A DNA stretch of 64,000 nt from Neobacillus bataviensis LMG 21833 (GCF_000307875.1 NZ_AJLS01000063.1:18138-82137); one strand, 5' to 3'. Shown: positions 18,056-26,485, counted from the stretch's first letter. Translations and numbers: made by a program. The notes: generated by a model not told the origin, from the letters alone.

Positions 18056-19123
18056 TTAAAGTTGATTTGAACGGCTTGATGCCCACTGATCAACAATTTT
18101 AGCGAACAGTCCGGAAAGGGCTAAACTAACATGGCCAGCTTCAACCGAAACATAGGTTTTATCCTCGCTTGAGGCTAAGTCCATTAGTGGTTTACTTTGC
18201 TCTTCCAAAATCAAATTGTCTCTAGACCCGGAAACTACATATAGATTTGCCGTGATATTTTTTAAGTCTACCTTTTTATTGCCAATCATCAATTCGCCTT
18301 TAACAAGCTTATTTTCTTTAAAAAGATCATTGGCTAATTGTTTATAGGCTTCACCGGCAAAAGGAACTTGATCACGTGTCCATCTATTCATCCTGCGCCA
18401 CTTATCTACATAGCGCTGATCATGTGCTCGACTTAACAGCATGGTATAGTTCGTAAAATAAATTGGTGCTCCTATTGCTCTGAACATCCCCTCTACTAAT
18501 TGTGGCGGGACAACCCCATAAGCGTCAATAAAGCGGTCAATATTTATATCGCCCTGTCTCATGCCTTCTGCCCATTGATCTGGCCCGATAAAAGGTTTGA
18601 AATCAATCGGTACTGTTGCCACAACCAAGTTTTTTATCGGCTCATCAGCTATCGAAGCGTAGATGGATGCAATCGTACCCCCTAAGCAATAACCGATAAG
18701 GGTAATTTCTTCCGCCCCTGAATGGCGTATTGCCCGCTTGACAGCTGTCCTTAGGTATTTTTCAATATACGTATCGAGACCCATTTTTTTGTCTTCATAG
18801 CCAGGGGAACCCCAATCTAATAAATACACCTCATAACCCATGTTGGTAAGTCCTTCAATGACACTTGCCTTTGGGGCGATATCTAAGATATATGGTTTAT
18901 TAAAAAGGGAATACACGAAAAATAATGGGATTTCATATTTTTTCTGTTTCGCTGGATAATGCCATAAAACCGATTTATTTTTTCGCCATACTTCAGTTCT
19001 TGGTGTATGACCAATCTTCGGCTCCGGTTCACTAAAAACCTTAAACAGCTGTTCCCAGCGCTTCTTTTCTTTCTCAACATCCAATTCTTGAATGTATTCT
19101 TTAAAAGGTGATTCTATCGCCAA
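18056..19123 (-). CDS. phaC: Class IV polyhydroxyalkanoate synthase catalytic subunit PhaC
   Basis: Polymerises 3-hydroxyacyl-CoA to PHA on granule surfaces together with PhaR. At 355 residues it has the short class III/IV length. The lipase-like box is GYCLGG with the active-site Cys near residue 146; GSRDNLI gives the Asp and EAGHVSLALSG the His. The N-terminal VWRKNKSVLWHYP segment and LLDWGSPG are conserved family motifs. The start is TTG 19123. phaR ends 21 bp upstream, so the two subunits are co-transcribed. It is the last gene of the operon. Confidence 0.95.
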   Translation of the reverse strand: MAIESPFKEYIQELDVEKEKKRWEQLFKVFSEPEPKIGHTPRTEVWRKNKSVLWHYPAKQKKYEIPLFFVYSLFNKPYILDIAPKASVIEGLTNMGYEVYLLDWGSPGYEDKKMGLDTYIEKYLRTAVKRAIRHSGAEEITLIGYCLGGTIASIYASIADEPIKNLVVATVPIDFKPFIGPDQWAEGMRQGDINIDRFIDAYGVVPPQLVEGMFRAIGAPIYFTNYTMLLSRAHDQRYVDKWRRMNRWTRDQVPFAGEAYKQLANDLFKENKLVKGELMIGNKKVDLKNITANLYVVSGSRDNLILEEQSKPLMDLASSEDKTYVSVEAGHVSLALSGLFAKIVDQWASSRSNQL

Positions 19124-19144
19124 GGTGTTTTCCGCTCCCTTCTA

Positions 19145-19711
19145 TTAATTTCCTGAACCGGTACCAGTTAATACCGGTTCTGCCGCCCTGTCCTGTTTAA
19201 TAAGACCTTTAATTGTCTCAAATTCCTCTTTAAAATCATTAAGTTTCAATAATTCAAATTTCAATTCCTGAAGTTCAGCATGTAAATCCTTGTTATCGGC
19301 CAGTTCCTTTTTTGTTTTCACTAACTCTGTTTTCAACTGCTTTGTTAGTTTAATAATTTCCTTGGATACCTCGACAACACTTTCAATCTCTTTACTTTGG
19401 GATTTCACGGAATCCTGCAGCTCCCAAATTTGCTCCTCTAAAGCTTCGACTTTTTCTTCTGCTTGAAGGGTTAGGCTGGCTACATTCGTCACATCGTTTT
19501 TAGTAGGCAAATTTAACATACTTGCGATTGCCTCTTGGTTTTTTTTGAATGTTTCAAGTGAACGGGAGTGAAGTTCCGTCCCTAAATGAGACATTTTCAC
19601 AAATTCTTTATTATTTGTCCAAAGATAGATAAAATCATTGACCTGTTTTTCCCATAATAAGCTAAACTTATGAAGGGATTCATATGGATCGTATGGCTTT
19701 TTCCCAGACAT
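19145..19711 (-). CDS. phaR: PHA synthase subunit PhaR (class IV)
   Basis: A 188-residue, largely helical protein. The segment NLPTKNDVTNVASLTLQAEE (about 67-86) is the conserved PhaR core, followed by a long coiled coil rich in E/K/L to about residue 175 and a flexible Gly/Thr tail. PhaR has no enzymatic motif but is needed for class IV synthase activity. GAGGTGA precedes the ATG. It lies directly upstream of phaC. It is longer and more divergent at the N-terminus than the B. megaterium protein, but the core is convincing. Confidence 0.88.
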   Translation of the reverse strand: MSGKKPYDPYESLHKFSLLWEKQVNDFIYLWTNNKEFVKMSHLGTELHSRSLETFKKNQEAIASMLNLPTKNDVTNVASLTLQAEEKVEALEEQIWELQDSVKSQSKEIESVVEVSKEIIKLTKQLKTELVKTKKELADNKDLHAELQELKFELLKLNDFKEEFETIKGLIKQDRAAEPVLTGTGSGN

Positions 19712-19725
19712 CTACATTCACCTCG

Positions 19726-20346
19726 TTATGCTTTTGTTAACTCAGATACACTTTTCATATACTTTTGAAACGGGAACATCGCTGTTTTTACTTGCTTTGC
19801 AAACAAATTTACAAATAATTTTTGATTTTCATATAAGACATTCGTTGTTTTCTTCACACTTTCAATATACTTTTCTCTCGATTTTTTTCTGAAAGAAATA
19901 TATTGTTCAACGGTTTCTAAGTACTTATCGAGGGCTTGAAATTGGCCAGTTGTTAGCGCTTGTGCTGGTGTTAACAATAATTGAGTAGTTTTGTTTTGAA
20001 TGTCTTCCACAACTTGATTAATTTCCTCATATGATTTAACCGGGAAGAAATGCTGTAATGGCGTTGTGGTTGCTAGGAATTCCTCGCGAGCCGCCTTCTC
20101 CCAGTCCTTAAGCTCCACACTAAATTGAGCTGCAATCGTGATCACATTTTCTTGATTCTGTTTCACTTTTTCGACGAAGTTCCTCACTGCCTCTAGGAAA
20201 CGTTCATCACGTTTATTAAAACGCTCAGCCCATGCATCTACTTCGTCAAAACCAAGCTTCCATAATAGGTCAAGGCTCGTTAGCTCCTTATCCATGCTGC
20301 CCTCAGTTTCTTGACTTTCTAGTATTTTTTCGTTTGTTTCAGTCAT
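19726..20346 (-). CDS. Phasin-like helical protein of the PHA operon
   Basis: About 206 residues, almost entirely alpha-helical and amphipathic, with no signal peptide or membrane helix. Sequence such as EAVRNFVEKVKQNQENVITI, FQALDKYLETVEQYISFRKK and FAKQVKTAMFPFQKYMKSVS is typical of granule-associated phasins. The position before phaR-phaC supports a PhaP-like role in coating PHA granules, but I do not recognise a specific family. The start is ATG 20346 with GGAGGAG upstream, overlapping the previous gene by 8 bases, which implies translational coupling. Confidence 0.7.
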   Translation of the reverse strand: MTETNEKILESQETEGSMDKELTSLDLLWKLGFDEVDAWAERFNKRDERFLEAVRNFVEKVKQNQENVITIAAQFSVELKDWEKAAREEFLATTTPLQHFFPVKSYEEINQVVEDIQNKTTQLLLTPAQALTTGQFQALDKYLETVEQYISFRKKSREKYIESVKKTTNVLYENQKLFVNLFAKQVKTAMFPFQKYMKSVSELTKA

Positions 20347-20809
20347 TGTCGCTCTCCTCCAAATCAAATTCATTATGAAATAATAGTTTTAATTCTTGCA
20401 GTTCTTTTTCAAGTGTATTGACATTATCGTCATGTATTGCCCTTACTTCATCTTTTAGAAAAATAAACCATTCATCCCACGATTCCCGAACCATTCTTAG
20501 CTGGATATAATTTTCCTTTAGGATCTTATTAAGGTGATAAATGGAGTCATCCAAAAGATCAATCTTTTCTTCACAATCTATAATTCTGTTAGAAATAGCG
20601 GCTAGTTCATCTTTATTCACAAGTCCTTGGCGATTTAACCACCTAGTTGTTAACCTTCTGTGAATCCTTGCCTTTTTCAGATGTGCCTCCATTTCCCTTC
20701 CAAATGCCATCGTAAAGGTTCGTGTATTGGTCTCTGCATGGATTCTATTATTCATCTGTGCTTCGATTTTTTTATAGATTGAAACGAGATCACAATGCTT
20801 AGAATCCAT
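20339..20809 (-). CDS. Uncharacterised coiled-coil protein, first gene of the phaR-phaC unit
   Basis: A 156-residue charged helical protein that I do not recognise. It has a basic N-terminal half (HLKKARIHRRLTTRWLNRQG) and an acidic coiled-coil C-terminal half (LEKELQELKLLFHNEFDLEE). There is no membrane segment or signal. ATG is preceded by GAGGGGGAG. A consensus promoter with an overlapping palindrome lies directly upstream, and the next gene overlaps its stop. The context suggests a PHA granule or synthase accessory role (structural, nucleation or regulatory); this is inference only. Confidence 0.6.
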   Translation of the reverse strand: MDSKHCDLVSIYKKIEAQMNNRIHAETNTRTFTMAFGREMEAHLKKARIHRRLTTRWLNRQGLVNKDELAAISNRIIDCEEKIDLLDDSIYHLNKILKENYIQLRMVRESWDEWFIFLKDEVRAIHDDNVNTLEKELQELKLLFHNEFDLEESDND

Positions 20810-20836
20810 GACTCCCCCTCTTAACTAACCAGTTGG

Positions 20837-20877
20837 TATGTTTACCTAAACATAATAAATACAAGTCATTAAGTCAA
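20837..20877 (-). promoter_or_regulatory. Promoter and palindromic operator of the phaR-phaC unit
   Basis: On the minus strand TTGACT (20872-20877), a 17-bp spacer and TATGTT (20849-20854) form a promoter. A perfect palindrome TATGTTTA-CC-TAAACATA (20837-20854) covers its -10, so a bound protein would block polymerase. The ATGT-N8-ACAT pattern recalls PadR-type boxes; the PHA regulator PhaQ of B. megaterium is a PadR-family protein, but no such gene is in this window. Confidence 0.6.
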
Positions 20878-20904
20878 TCATAATATTACATTAATATTGA
20901 AAAA

Positions 20905-21684
20905 TTATTGAACACCGGCAGTCGTTCCGCCATCAACAACCAAAACATGGCCAAAAACATAATCTGAAGCATCTGAAGCTAAAAACAACGCCGGCCCTTT
21001 CATATCATCATCTGATCCGAAGCGGCCTGCAGGTGTCCGCTCAAGAATCTTTTCTCCTGAATAATCCAAGATAGCTTTTGCCATCTTTGTTGGGAAAAAT
21101 CCTGGGGCAATCGCATTTACATGGACATTGTATGGAGCCAATTTAACAGCTAAATCCTTTGTAAAGGTAATGACGGCACCCTTACTGGCAGAATAGCCAA
21201 TCGCATCCATTACTAATGGGTCTTGCCCGCCCATACCGGCAATCGAAGCAATATTAATAATCTTACCGGATTTTTGTTCGACCATAATTTTCCCCACAGC
21301 CTGAGAAAATAGGAAAACGGCTTTAAGGTTAATATCCATCACCTTATCCCATTTATCGGCAGGCATCTCGAGCGCAGGCGCCCCCCAGCTAGTCCCGCTA
21401 TTATTGACTAAAATGTCAATCCGGCCAAATTCTTTCATCGTTTGGTCTACCACATGCTGGATGTCATCCGAATTGGATACATCACATTTTAAGGCAAGTG
21501 CACGAACCCCTTTTTCTTGAAGTGCTTCAGTAAATTGCTTGCAGGCATCGACATTCCTTGAGCAAACAACGATATTGGCCCCTGCTTCCGCGTAGGCAAT
21601 GGCAATTTGCTGCCCTAAGCCTCTTCCGCCGCCAGTAACAATCGCGGTTTTCCCTTTTAAGCTAAATAAATCTTGAATATTCAT
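20905..21684 (-). CDS. Short-chain dehydrogenase/reductase of the PHA cluster
   Basis: About 259 residues, classical SDR. The NAD(P) motif is TGGGRGLG near residue 21, followed by NNSG, catalytic Ser in NIASIAG, YxxxK in GYSASKGAV, and PGFFPTKM after it. In this place it may act as the acetoacetyl-CoA reductase supplying 3-hydroxybutyryl-CoA (PhaB function), but the sequence looks more like general FabG/gluconate-dehydrogenase-type SDRs than classical PhaB. The start is ATG 21684; a GTG nine bases upstream is also possible. It lies 10 bp or so after the ligase gene. Confidence 0.82.
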   Translation of the reverse strand: MNIQDLFSLKGKTAIVTGGGRGLGQQIAIAYAEAGANIVVCSRNVDACKQFTEALQEKGVRALALKCDVSNSDDIQHVVDQTMKEFGRIDILVNNSGTSWGAPALEMPADKWDKVMDINLKAVFLFSQAVGKIMVEQKSGKIINIASIAGMGGQDPLVMDAIGYSASKGAVITFTKDLAVKLAPYNVHVNAIAPGFFPTKMAKAILDYSGEKILERTPAGRFGSDDDMKGPALFLASDASDYVFGHVLVVDGGTTAGVQ

Positions 21685-21702
21685 TTTCTCCACTTCTTTC
21701 TA

Positions 21703-23337
21703 TTAAGCTTTTACTTTCATTTTCTCCTGATCTTTCAGTACTCTTCTTAATAGTTTTCCAACCGTTGATTTAGGCAGGTCTTCTCGTATTTCTACATCCT
21801 TTGGCGCCTTATACGGTGCAAGGTTTTCCTTACCATATTGTTTGATTTCCTCTTCGGAAATCATTTGTCCCGGTTTTAGCTTGACATAGGCCTTCACTGT
21901 TTCCCCGCGATAAGGATCAGGTACACCGACAACAAGTACTTCTTCAATCTCATGAAGCTGATAAAGAACTTCCTCGATTTCGCGCGGATAAACATTGTAG
22001 CCGCTTGCAATAATCATGTCCTTTTTCCGATCAAGGATATAAAAATAGCCTTCCTCATCCATTTTGCCAATATCACCAGTAAATAACCAGCCATCCTTCA
22101 ATACGGCAGCAGTCTCTTCAGGAAGATTCCAGTAGCCTTTCATTACCTGCGGGCCTTGGACAATTAACTCACCCTCTTCTCCAACAGGTGCATCAATGTA
22201 ACCATCATCTGTTTCTTGAACGATTCGAACAGTTGTGCTTTGAACAGGGATGCCGATACTGCCATATTTTCTAGGCACGAACGGCGGGTTAAAAATAACG
22301 GTTGGGGCTGCTTCAGAAAGTCCATATCCATCCAAGAGCATGGCACCTGTACGCTTTTCGAATAATTTCGCTGCTTCCACTGGCAATGGTGCACCGCCAC
22401 AGCTTATATAGTAAAGATCATCAAAGCCGCTTTCCTCTAGTCCAGGGCTAGAGTTTAAGGCAAAAAACATCGTAGGTACGCCTGACATTTGGAAAGGCTT
22501 TTCCCGCTTAACGATCTCCATAATCTCTTTCGGATCAAAGCGGGGTAGCAAGATTTGGTTCGCACCTTCTCTAATTCCGCATAGGGCAGTACTAGAAAGT
22601 CCGTAAACATGGAACATCGGAAGGACAGTAATCATTTTAAAATCTTCCGGCTTATCCTCACAGGTTTTATAGGCAAAATCACAGACTTGATTGAAATTTG
22701 CTAAAAGGTTTGTGTGTGTAAGCATAACGCCTTTGGAAAGCCCAGTAGTTCCCCCCGTATACTGCAAAAGGGCAACATCCTCATCACGATTAATCTCAAC
22801 ATCAGGTATGTTAAGCTCGCAGTTAAGGAATGCATCAAAATAACAGTCACCCTCGGCAAGGTCAATCTTCTGACCGCCAAAGCTAACCACAATTATTTTT
22901 TTTAACGATGTTTTTGGCTGAGCCTTTTTTACTTTTGGATATAATGCATCCAGAACGACTATGTATTCCGAACCAGAATCATTTAAAACGTGTTCGATCT
23001 CTCTTTCAACATACATTGGATTCACTTGAACTGCGATACCCCCAAGACGAAAAACGGCAAAAAGGGTAAAAATATAATGCGGGGCATTCGGAAGCATGAT
23101 CGACAGCCGATCCCCCTTTTTAAAGCCCTCTTTATGTAGAGCAGAGGCTAAACGATCGGTTAATGCTTTTGTTTCATTAAAGCTTACGACCTTACCAAAG
23201 AAGGTAAATGCCGGTTTATTTTGATAACGGTTTGCTGCATCTTCTAAGAAATCATAAAGTGAAAAATGTTCAATACTGACATGTTCTTCAATTCTTGAGT
23301 CATAAGTGTTCAACCACGGCTTTTGCTGATAAACCAT
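21703..23337 (-). CDS. Long-chain fatty-acid--CoA ligase
   Basis: A 544-residue ANL-superfamily enzyme that adenylates a fatty acid and transfers it to CoA. The P-loop YTGGTTGLSKGVMLTH is near residue 190, then YGLSEAAP, FTGDIGKMDEEGYFYILDRKKD with the hinge, and the C-terminal catalytic Lys in LPKSTVGKLLRR. In the pha cluster it could feed acyl-CoA toward beta-oxidation and PHA monomers. The start is ATG 23337, eleven bases after AGGAGG; TTG 23343 at five bases is an alternative. It is followed closely by the SDR gene, so they form an operon. Confidence 0.9.
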   Translation of the reverse strand: MVYQQKPWLNTYDSRIEEHVSIEHFSLYDFLEDAANRYQNKPAFTFFGKVVSFNETKALTDRLASALHKEGFKKGDRLSIMLPNAPHYIFTLFAVFRLGGIAVQVNPMYVEREIEHVLNDSGSEYIVVLDALYPKVKKAQPKTSLKKIIVVSFGGQKIDLAEGDCYFDAFLNCELNIPDVEINRDEDVALLQYTGGTTGLSKGVMLTHTNLLANFNQVCDFAYKTCEDKPEDFKMITVLPMFHVYGLSSTALCGIREGANQILLPRFDPKEIMEIVKREKPFQMSGVPTMFFALNSSPGLEESGFDDLYYISCGGAPLPVEAAKLFEKRTGAMLLDGYGLSEAAPTVIFNPPFVPRKYGSIGIPVQSTTVRIVQETDDGYIDAPVGEEGELIVQGPQVMKGYWNLPEETAAVLKDGWLFTGDIGKMDEEGYFYILDRKKDMIIASGYNVYPREIEEVLYQLHEIEEVLVVGVPDPYRGETVKAYVKLKPGQMISEEEIKQYGKENLAPYKAPKDVEIREDLPKSTVGKLLRRVLKDQEKMKVKA

Positions 23338-23343
23338 AAACAA

Positions 23344-23870
23344 CGATGCCTCCTAAAATTTTTGATCATATCAATACTCCTTTTAAAGCTGTTACATTTC
23401 TTGGATGTCATCGAATACCGTATTAATTAGAATATTAATATAATTATGATTATTGTCGTAAAATGTTGTTTTGTAAACCAATCATTATCGACATTTTTCC
23501 GCAATTGAACAGGCTGACCTAAAATATTTAATTTACCACTCTTGAAATTCCTTATTTAGATACATTCTCTTTATTAATCACTCTACCAATCACGAAGGAT
23601 AGTGACGAAATTTGTCGGAAAATATTCCCTTAACGAGAAACCGCTTTCATAAAAAATATCAATTTTAACTTATGCTTAACATGATTTTCAAAACATATAT
23701 AATATATCCCTATAAGACTTTTATTTGTTTTAAGACAGAATAAATATCATTTTGTTTTACTCCGAAATACTTGTTTGGTTTTCTAAGCAATCTTCCTTGT
23801 TTTAGTTCTTCTGATGTTCCTATCCTCATATAATCTACTATTATCTGGAAGAAGAGGAGTGTTGTTTGAC
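23344..23870. other. Divergent gene-free region between the ligase and hydrolase genes
   Basis: About 527 AT-rich bases with no convincing gene. It includes an inverted repeat TATTAAT/ATTAATA (23421-23427, 23434-23440) and a full cre match at 23636-23650. It should contain the promoters of the acyl-CoA ligase (minus) and the hydrolase (plus). Confidence 0.55.
23636..23650 (-). promoter_or_regulatory. Candidate CcpA catabolite-responsive element (cre)
   Basis: On the minus strand ATGAAAGCGGTTTCT fits the cre consensus WTGNAANCGNWNNCW at every position. It lies about 300 bp upstream of the acyl-CoA ligase gene and 220 bp upstream of the hydrolase gene. CcpA control of fatty-acid/PHA genes would be sensible, but the distance to the ligase is large. 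Confidence 0.45.
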
Positions 23871-24674
23871 ATGCCAATAACGAAGGCGAATGGAATTGAC
23901 CTTTATTATGAAATCCATGGTGAAGGCGAACCATTATTACTAATTATGGGATTGTCACTTGATTCAAAATCATGGTTTAGAACAGTACCTGCCTTAAGTG
24001 AGAAATACAAGGTCATTATCTTTGATAATCGTGGTGTAGGACAAAGCGGTAAACCAAATAGCCCATATTCCATCGAGCTTATGGCGGAAGATGCACGGGC
24101 TGTTTTAGATGCTGCAGGTGTTGAAGCTGCACACGTATATGGAATTTCGATGGGGGGAATGATTGCCCAAAGGCTCGCCATTAAATATCCCGAACGAATT
24201 CGTTCCCTTATTTTAGGCTGCACAACCCCTGGCGGTGCTAGTAGTGTACAAGCAAGCGCCGATGTCTCCATGCTTATGCTTTCAAGGGCTTCTTCCATTG
24301 CTACACCTGAAGAAATGGCCTGGGCCACAGCCCCTATTCTATACAGCCAATCCTTTATTGAAAATCATCGCAATTTTGTCGCAGAAGATATCCAAAAGCG
24401 AATCGAATTACCGGTTCAGCCCTATGCATATATACTCCAGCTTCAAGCCTGCATGGCACATGATTCCTCTGGTGAGCTTGACCAAATTACGGCCCCGACC
24501 TTAGTCATACATGGTAATGAAGATAAATTAGTTCCCTATCAAAATGGAGTTACCTTAGCGGAGAATATAAAAGGAGCTGAATTTCTAACCATTCAAGGTG
24601 CCGGACATATCTATGTTACCGAAGCAAATGATTTAGTGAACAAAAAGGTACTAGAGTTTCTGGAAAAACAATGA
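23871..24674 (+). CDS. Alpha/beta hydrolase (3-oxoadipate enol-lactonase-like)
   Basis: About 267 residues. HG-region MGLSLDSKSW, conserved FDNRGVGQSGKP, nucleophile elbow GISMGG (Ser near residue 95), HGNEDKLVP acid and GAGHIYVTE His match the PcaD/pimeloyl-ester hydrolase group. The start is ATG 23871, eleven bases after GAGGAG; the longer frame from 23814 lacks a ribosome binding site. No aromatic degradation genes are near. Flanking the PHA/acyl-CoA genes, it is a second candidate for PHB or acyl-ester hydrolysis. It ends in its own terminator. Confidence 0.82.
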   Translation: MPITKANGIDLYYEIHGEGEPLLLIMGLSLDSKSWFRTVPALSEKYKVIIFDNRGVGQSGKPNSPYSIELMAEDARAVLDAAGVEAAHVYGISMGGMIAQRLAIKYPERIRSLILGCTTPGGASSVQASADVSMLMLSRASSIATPEEMAWATAPILYSQSFIENHRNFVAEDIQKRIELPVQPYAYILQLQACMAHDSSGELDQITAPTLVIHGNEDKLVPYQNGVTLAENIKGAEFLTIQGAGHIYVTEANDLVNKKVLEFLEKQ

Positions 24675-24681
24675 GAACATG

Positions 24682-24716
24682 AAAATGCCCAATCTTAATG
24701 GCGATCGGGCATTTTT
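24682..24716 (+). terminator. Terminator of the hydrolase gene
   Basis: AAAATGCCC and GGGCATTTTT close an interrupted stem with an inner ATC/GAT pairing. T-run on the plus strand. Confidence 0.8.
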
Positions 24717-24773
24717 CTAATTTAGTTACTTAAAAAACCTGGAAAACAGTGTTAACATAGTTTCAGTAAATAA

Positions 24774-25394
24774 TTAGTGTTCCTGAATAGATAAATCAAT
24801 CGTTTTAAAAGCGACGCAAAAAGTGGCTAATGAGTAGATCGCTTCGTACAAGCCAAATATGAAAATGGAACTTCCGAAGATGAATAAATTAAATAAAAGA
24901 ACATATTGCCCAATCGAAAAAGGGGAACGTTTACTAAACAAGATTGCTAATACTTCCGTCCCATCCAAACAGCCACCATACCGAATTGTGATTCCGACAC
25001 CCAATCCTAAACTGAATCCACCCAGGAAAATCACTAAAATGGGGTTATGAGTTAAAACAGGTATCGGTTCTAGTAGATACGTTCCCGCCGACAGAACAAG
25101 GATTGCGAATAGGCTGAGCATGAGAAACCTTCTACCTAGGTAGGTATAAGCAATGATGAAAAAAGGGGTATTCAACAGTAAGAGAAATAAACCTACTTCC
25201 TGGCGGGTGATATAGGAGAGAATAATGCTTATGCCAATGATACCCCCATCAATTACGAAATTTTTCACCAAAAATAATTGCAAGGATAGGGCAACAAGAG
25301 ACGAACCGAAAAAAATAAAACAACCACGCTTATAAAAAGACATATTTTCTGCCCTACTATAGTTTATGTAAAACCTAACCCTTGTCCAATACAT
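24774..25394 (-). CDS. Short YitT-family membrane protein without DUF2179
   Basis: A 206-residue membrane protein with five or six helices. The repeated glycine motifs (VIDGGIIGISIILSY, LGLGVGITIRYGGCLDGTEV) are those of the YitT family. Full-length YitT proteins are about 280 residues and end in a cytosolic DUF2179 domain; this one stops right after the last helix (TIDLSIQEH), so the domain is missing. This could be a natural short form or an old truncation. ATG 25394 has AAGGGGAG four bases upstream; a second Met at 25343 is possible. Function unknown. Confidence 0.8.
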   Translation of the reverse strand: MYWTRVRFYINYSRAENMSFYKRGCFIFFGSSLVALSLQLFLVKNFVIDGGIIGISIILSYITRQEVGLFLLLLNTPFFIIAYTYLGRRFLMLSLFAILVLSAGTYLLEPIPVLTHNPILVIFLGGFSLGLGVGITIRYGGCLDGTEVLAILFSKRSPFSIGQYVLLFNLFIFGSSIFIFGLYEAIYSLATFCVAFKTIDLSIQEH

Positions 25395-25490
25395 ATGACT
25401 CCCCTTTTATTCAAATTACCCACTAAGTACGGTTAAATATATTCTGCTATCAAAAAAAGATTCTTCTCAGCACAAATAAAAAAATAAAAC

Positions 25491-25528
25491 CCGCTAGAAA
25501 GAAACAAAAATAAGTTTGCCACTAGCGG
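25491..25528 (-). terminator. Terminator of the acetyltransferase gene
   Basis: CCGCTAG (25491-25497) pairs with CTAGCGG (25522-25528) across a 24-base loop. On the minus strand it is followed by a long T-rich run. Confidence 0.6.
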
Positions 25529-25540
25529 TAGATTAGGAAT

Positions 25541-25553
25541 GGTGTCAGGCACC
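25541..25553. repeat. Copy 2 of GGTGTCAGGCACC palindromic repeat
   Basis: Identical to 12683-12695. Here flanking bases extend it to AATGGTG/CACCATT around TCAGG. It sits between the acetyltransferase stop codon and its terminator. Confidence 0.6.
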
Positions 25554-25560
25554 ATTTACT

Positions 25561-26445
25561 TTATGCTTGTGATGTAAATGGATGTTTAAATTCGGCCGGT
25601 AAGGGGATGTTGGTTTGGTTTTTGATAAAGAGGGGATTGCTTGTTTGGTGTTGCTGCTTGTCCAGCTTGGCAACTTCTATTACATCGGGATGAAAGTGGA
25701 ATACCACTTTATTTATATTTCCTGTGGCTATCTTGGTCAAAATGCCATGAACATTTATTTTCTCCCTACAAACCATATCATAAAGGTGTAAGGTATCGCC
25801 TTCAGTTTGATAGATCACAAGCGCCTTTTCCTCCTCAAGGTAATAGAGATCTTGTCCGAATACCATGATACTATAAAACATTAAAAGTTCTTCACCGGTT
25901 GATGTTCCAAAGGTTCTCGTACCTGAAATCCTATCAGCCGCCAACGAATAGATGAATGCTAAATCTTTGGAATTCCCGCCGTCTAATTTTTTTATTGTTG
26001 GTGGATTAGGTGAGGGCTTATGGCTGTATCCCATAGAAAACTGCACTTCCTCCACTCTTTGAAAACCAAATTTCGGATAAAAGTCTAAAACCGTTTGATT
26101 CGCAAATAAATAGATTATGTCAACGTGTTTAAAATCTTCTAAAACCTTCTCCATCAGCCTTCTTGCGAGCCCTTTATCCCGATAATCGGGGTGCGTCATG
26201 ACCGTACCGATTTGAATCGCCGGTTTAGTTTCATCATTGATTACCAGGTTTAAGAGATTTACAGAAACATTCGCTACGACCATCCCGTTATCTATGTAAG
26301 AGTACGGTTGATACTTTTCTGTCCAAAATCCGTGCTGGTACCAAGTTTCAAACTCTATCCCAAACGTGTTTAACGCCAATTGATTAAAGCTGTTCCTTAA
26401 TTGTTCGTTATCTTGATAGCCTTTTATAAAAGTTAATTTTCTCAC
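25561..26445 (-). CDS. GNAT-family N-acetyltransferase (two-domain)
   Basis: A 294-residue protein. The GNAT fold occupies about 1-145: the acetyl-CoA loop is DYRDKGLARRLMEKVL near residue 90 and the strand-turn after it is VLDFYPKFGFQRV. The C-terminal half (about 165-285) resembles a second, degenerate GNAT or sterol-carrier-like domain as in Eis-type enzymes. The acceptor is unknown. ATG follows GGGAGG. It is a single gene just downstream of trpB, which has its own terminator between. Confidence 0.8.
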   Translation of the reverse strand: MRKLTFIKGYQDNEQLRNSFNQLALNTFGIEFETWYQHGFWTEKYQPYSYIDNGMVVANVSVNLLNLVINDETKPAIQIGTVMTHPDYRDKGLARRLMEKVLEDFKHVDIIYLFANQTVLDFYPKFGFQRVEEVQFSMGYSHKPSPNPPTIKKLDGGNSKDLAFIYSLAADRISGTRTFGTSTGEELLMFYSIMVFGQDLYYLEEEKALVIYQTEGDTLHLYDMVCREKINVHGILTKIATGNINKVVFHFHPDVIEVAKLDKQQHQTSNPLFIKNQTNIPLPAEFKHPFTSQA

Positions 26446-26485
26446 GTGGAGCCTCCCTCTTGAAACCTTACTTTTTGGATTTTAA

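Noticed and set aside
23710..23934. 74-codon minus frame upstream of the hydrolase gene
   Set aside because: No ribosome binding site at any of its starts, overlaps the hydrolase start region, and composition is not protein-like.
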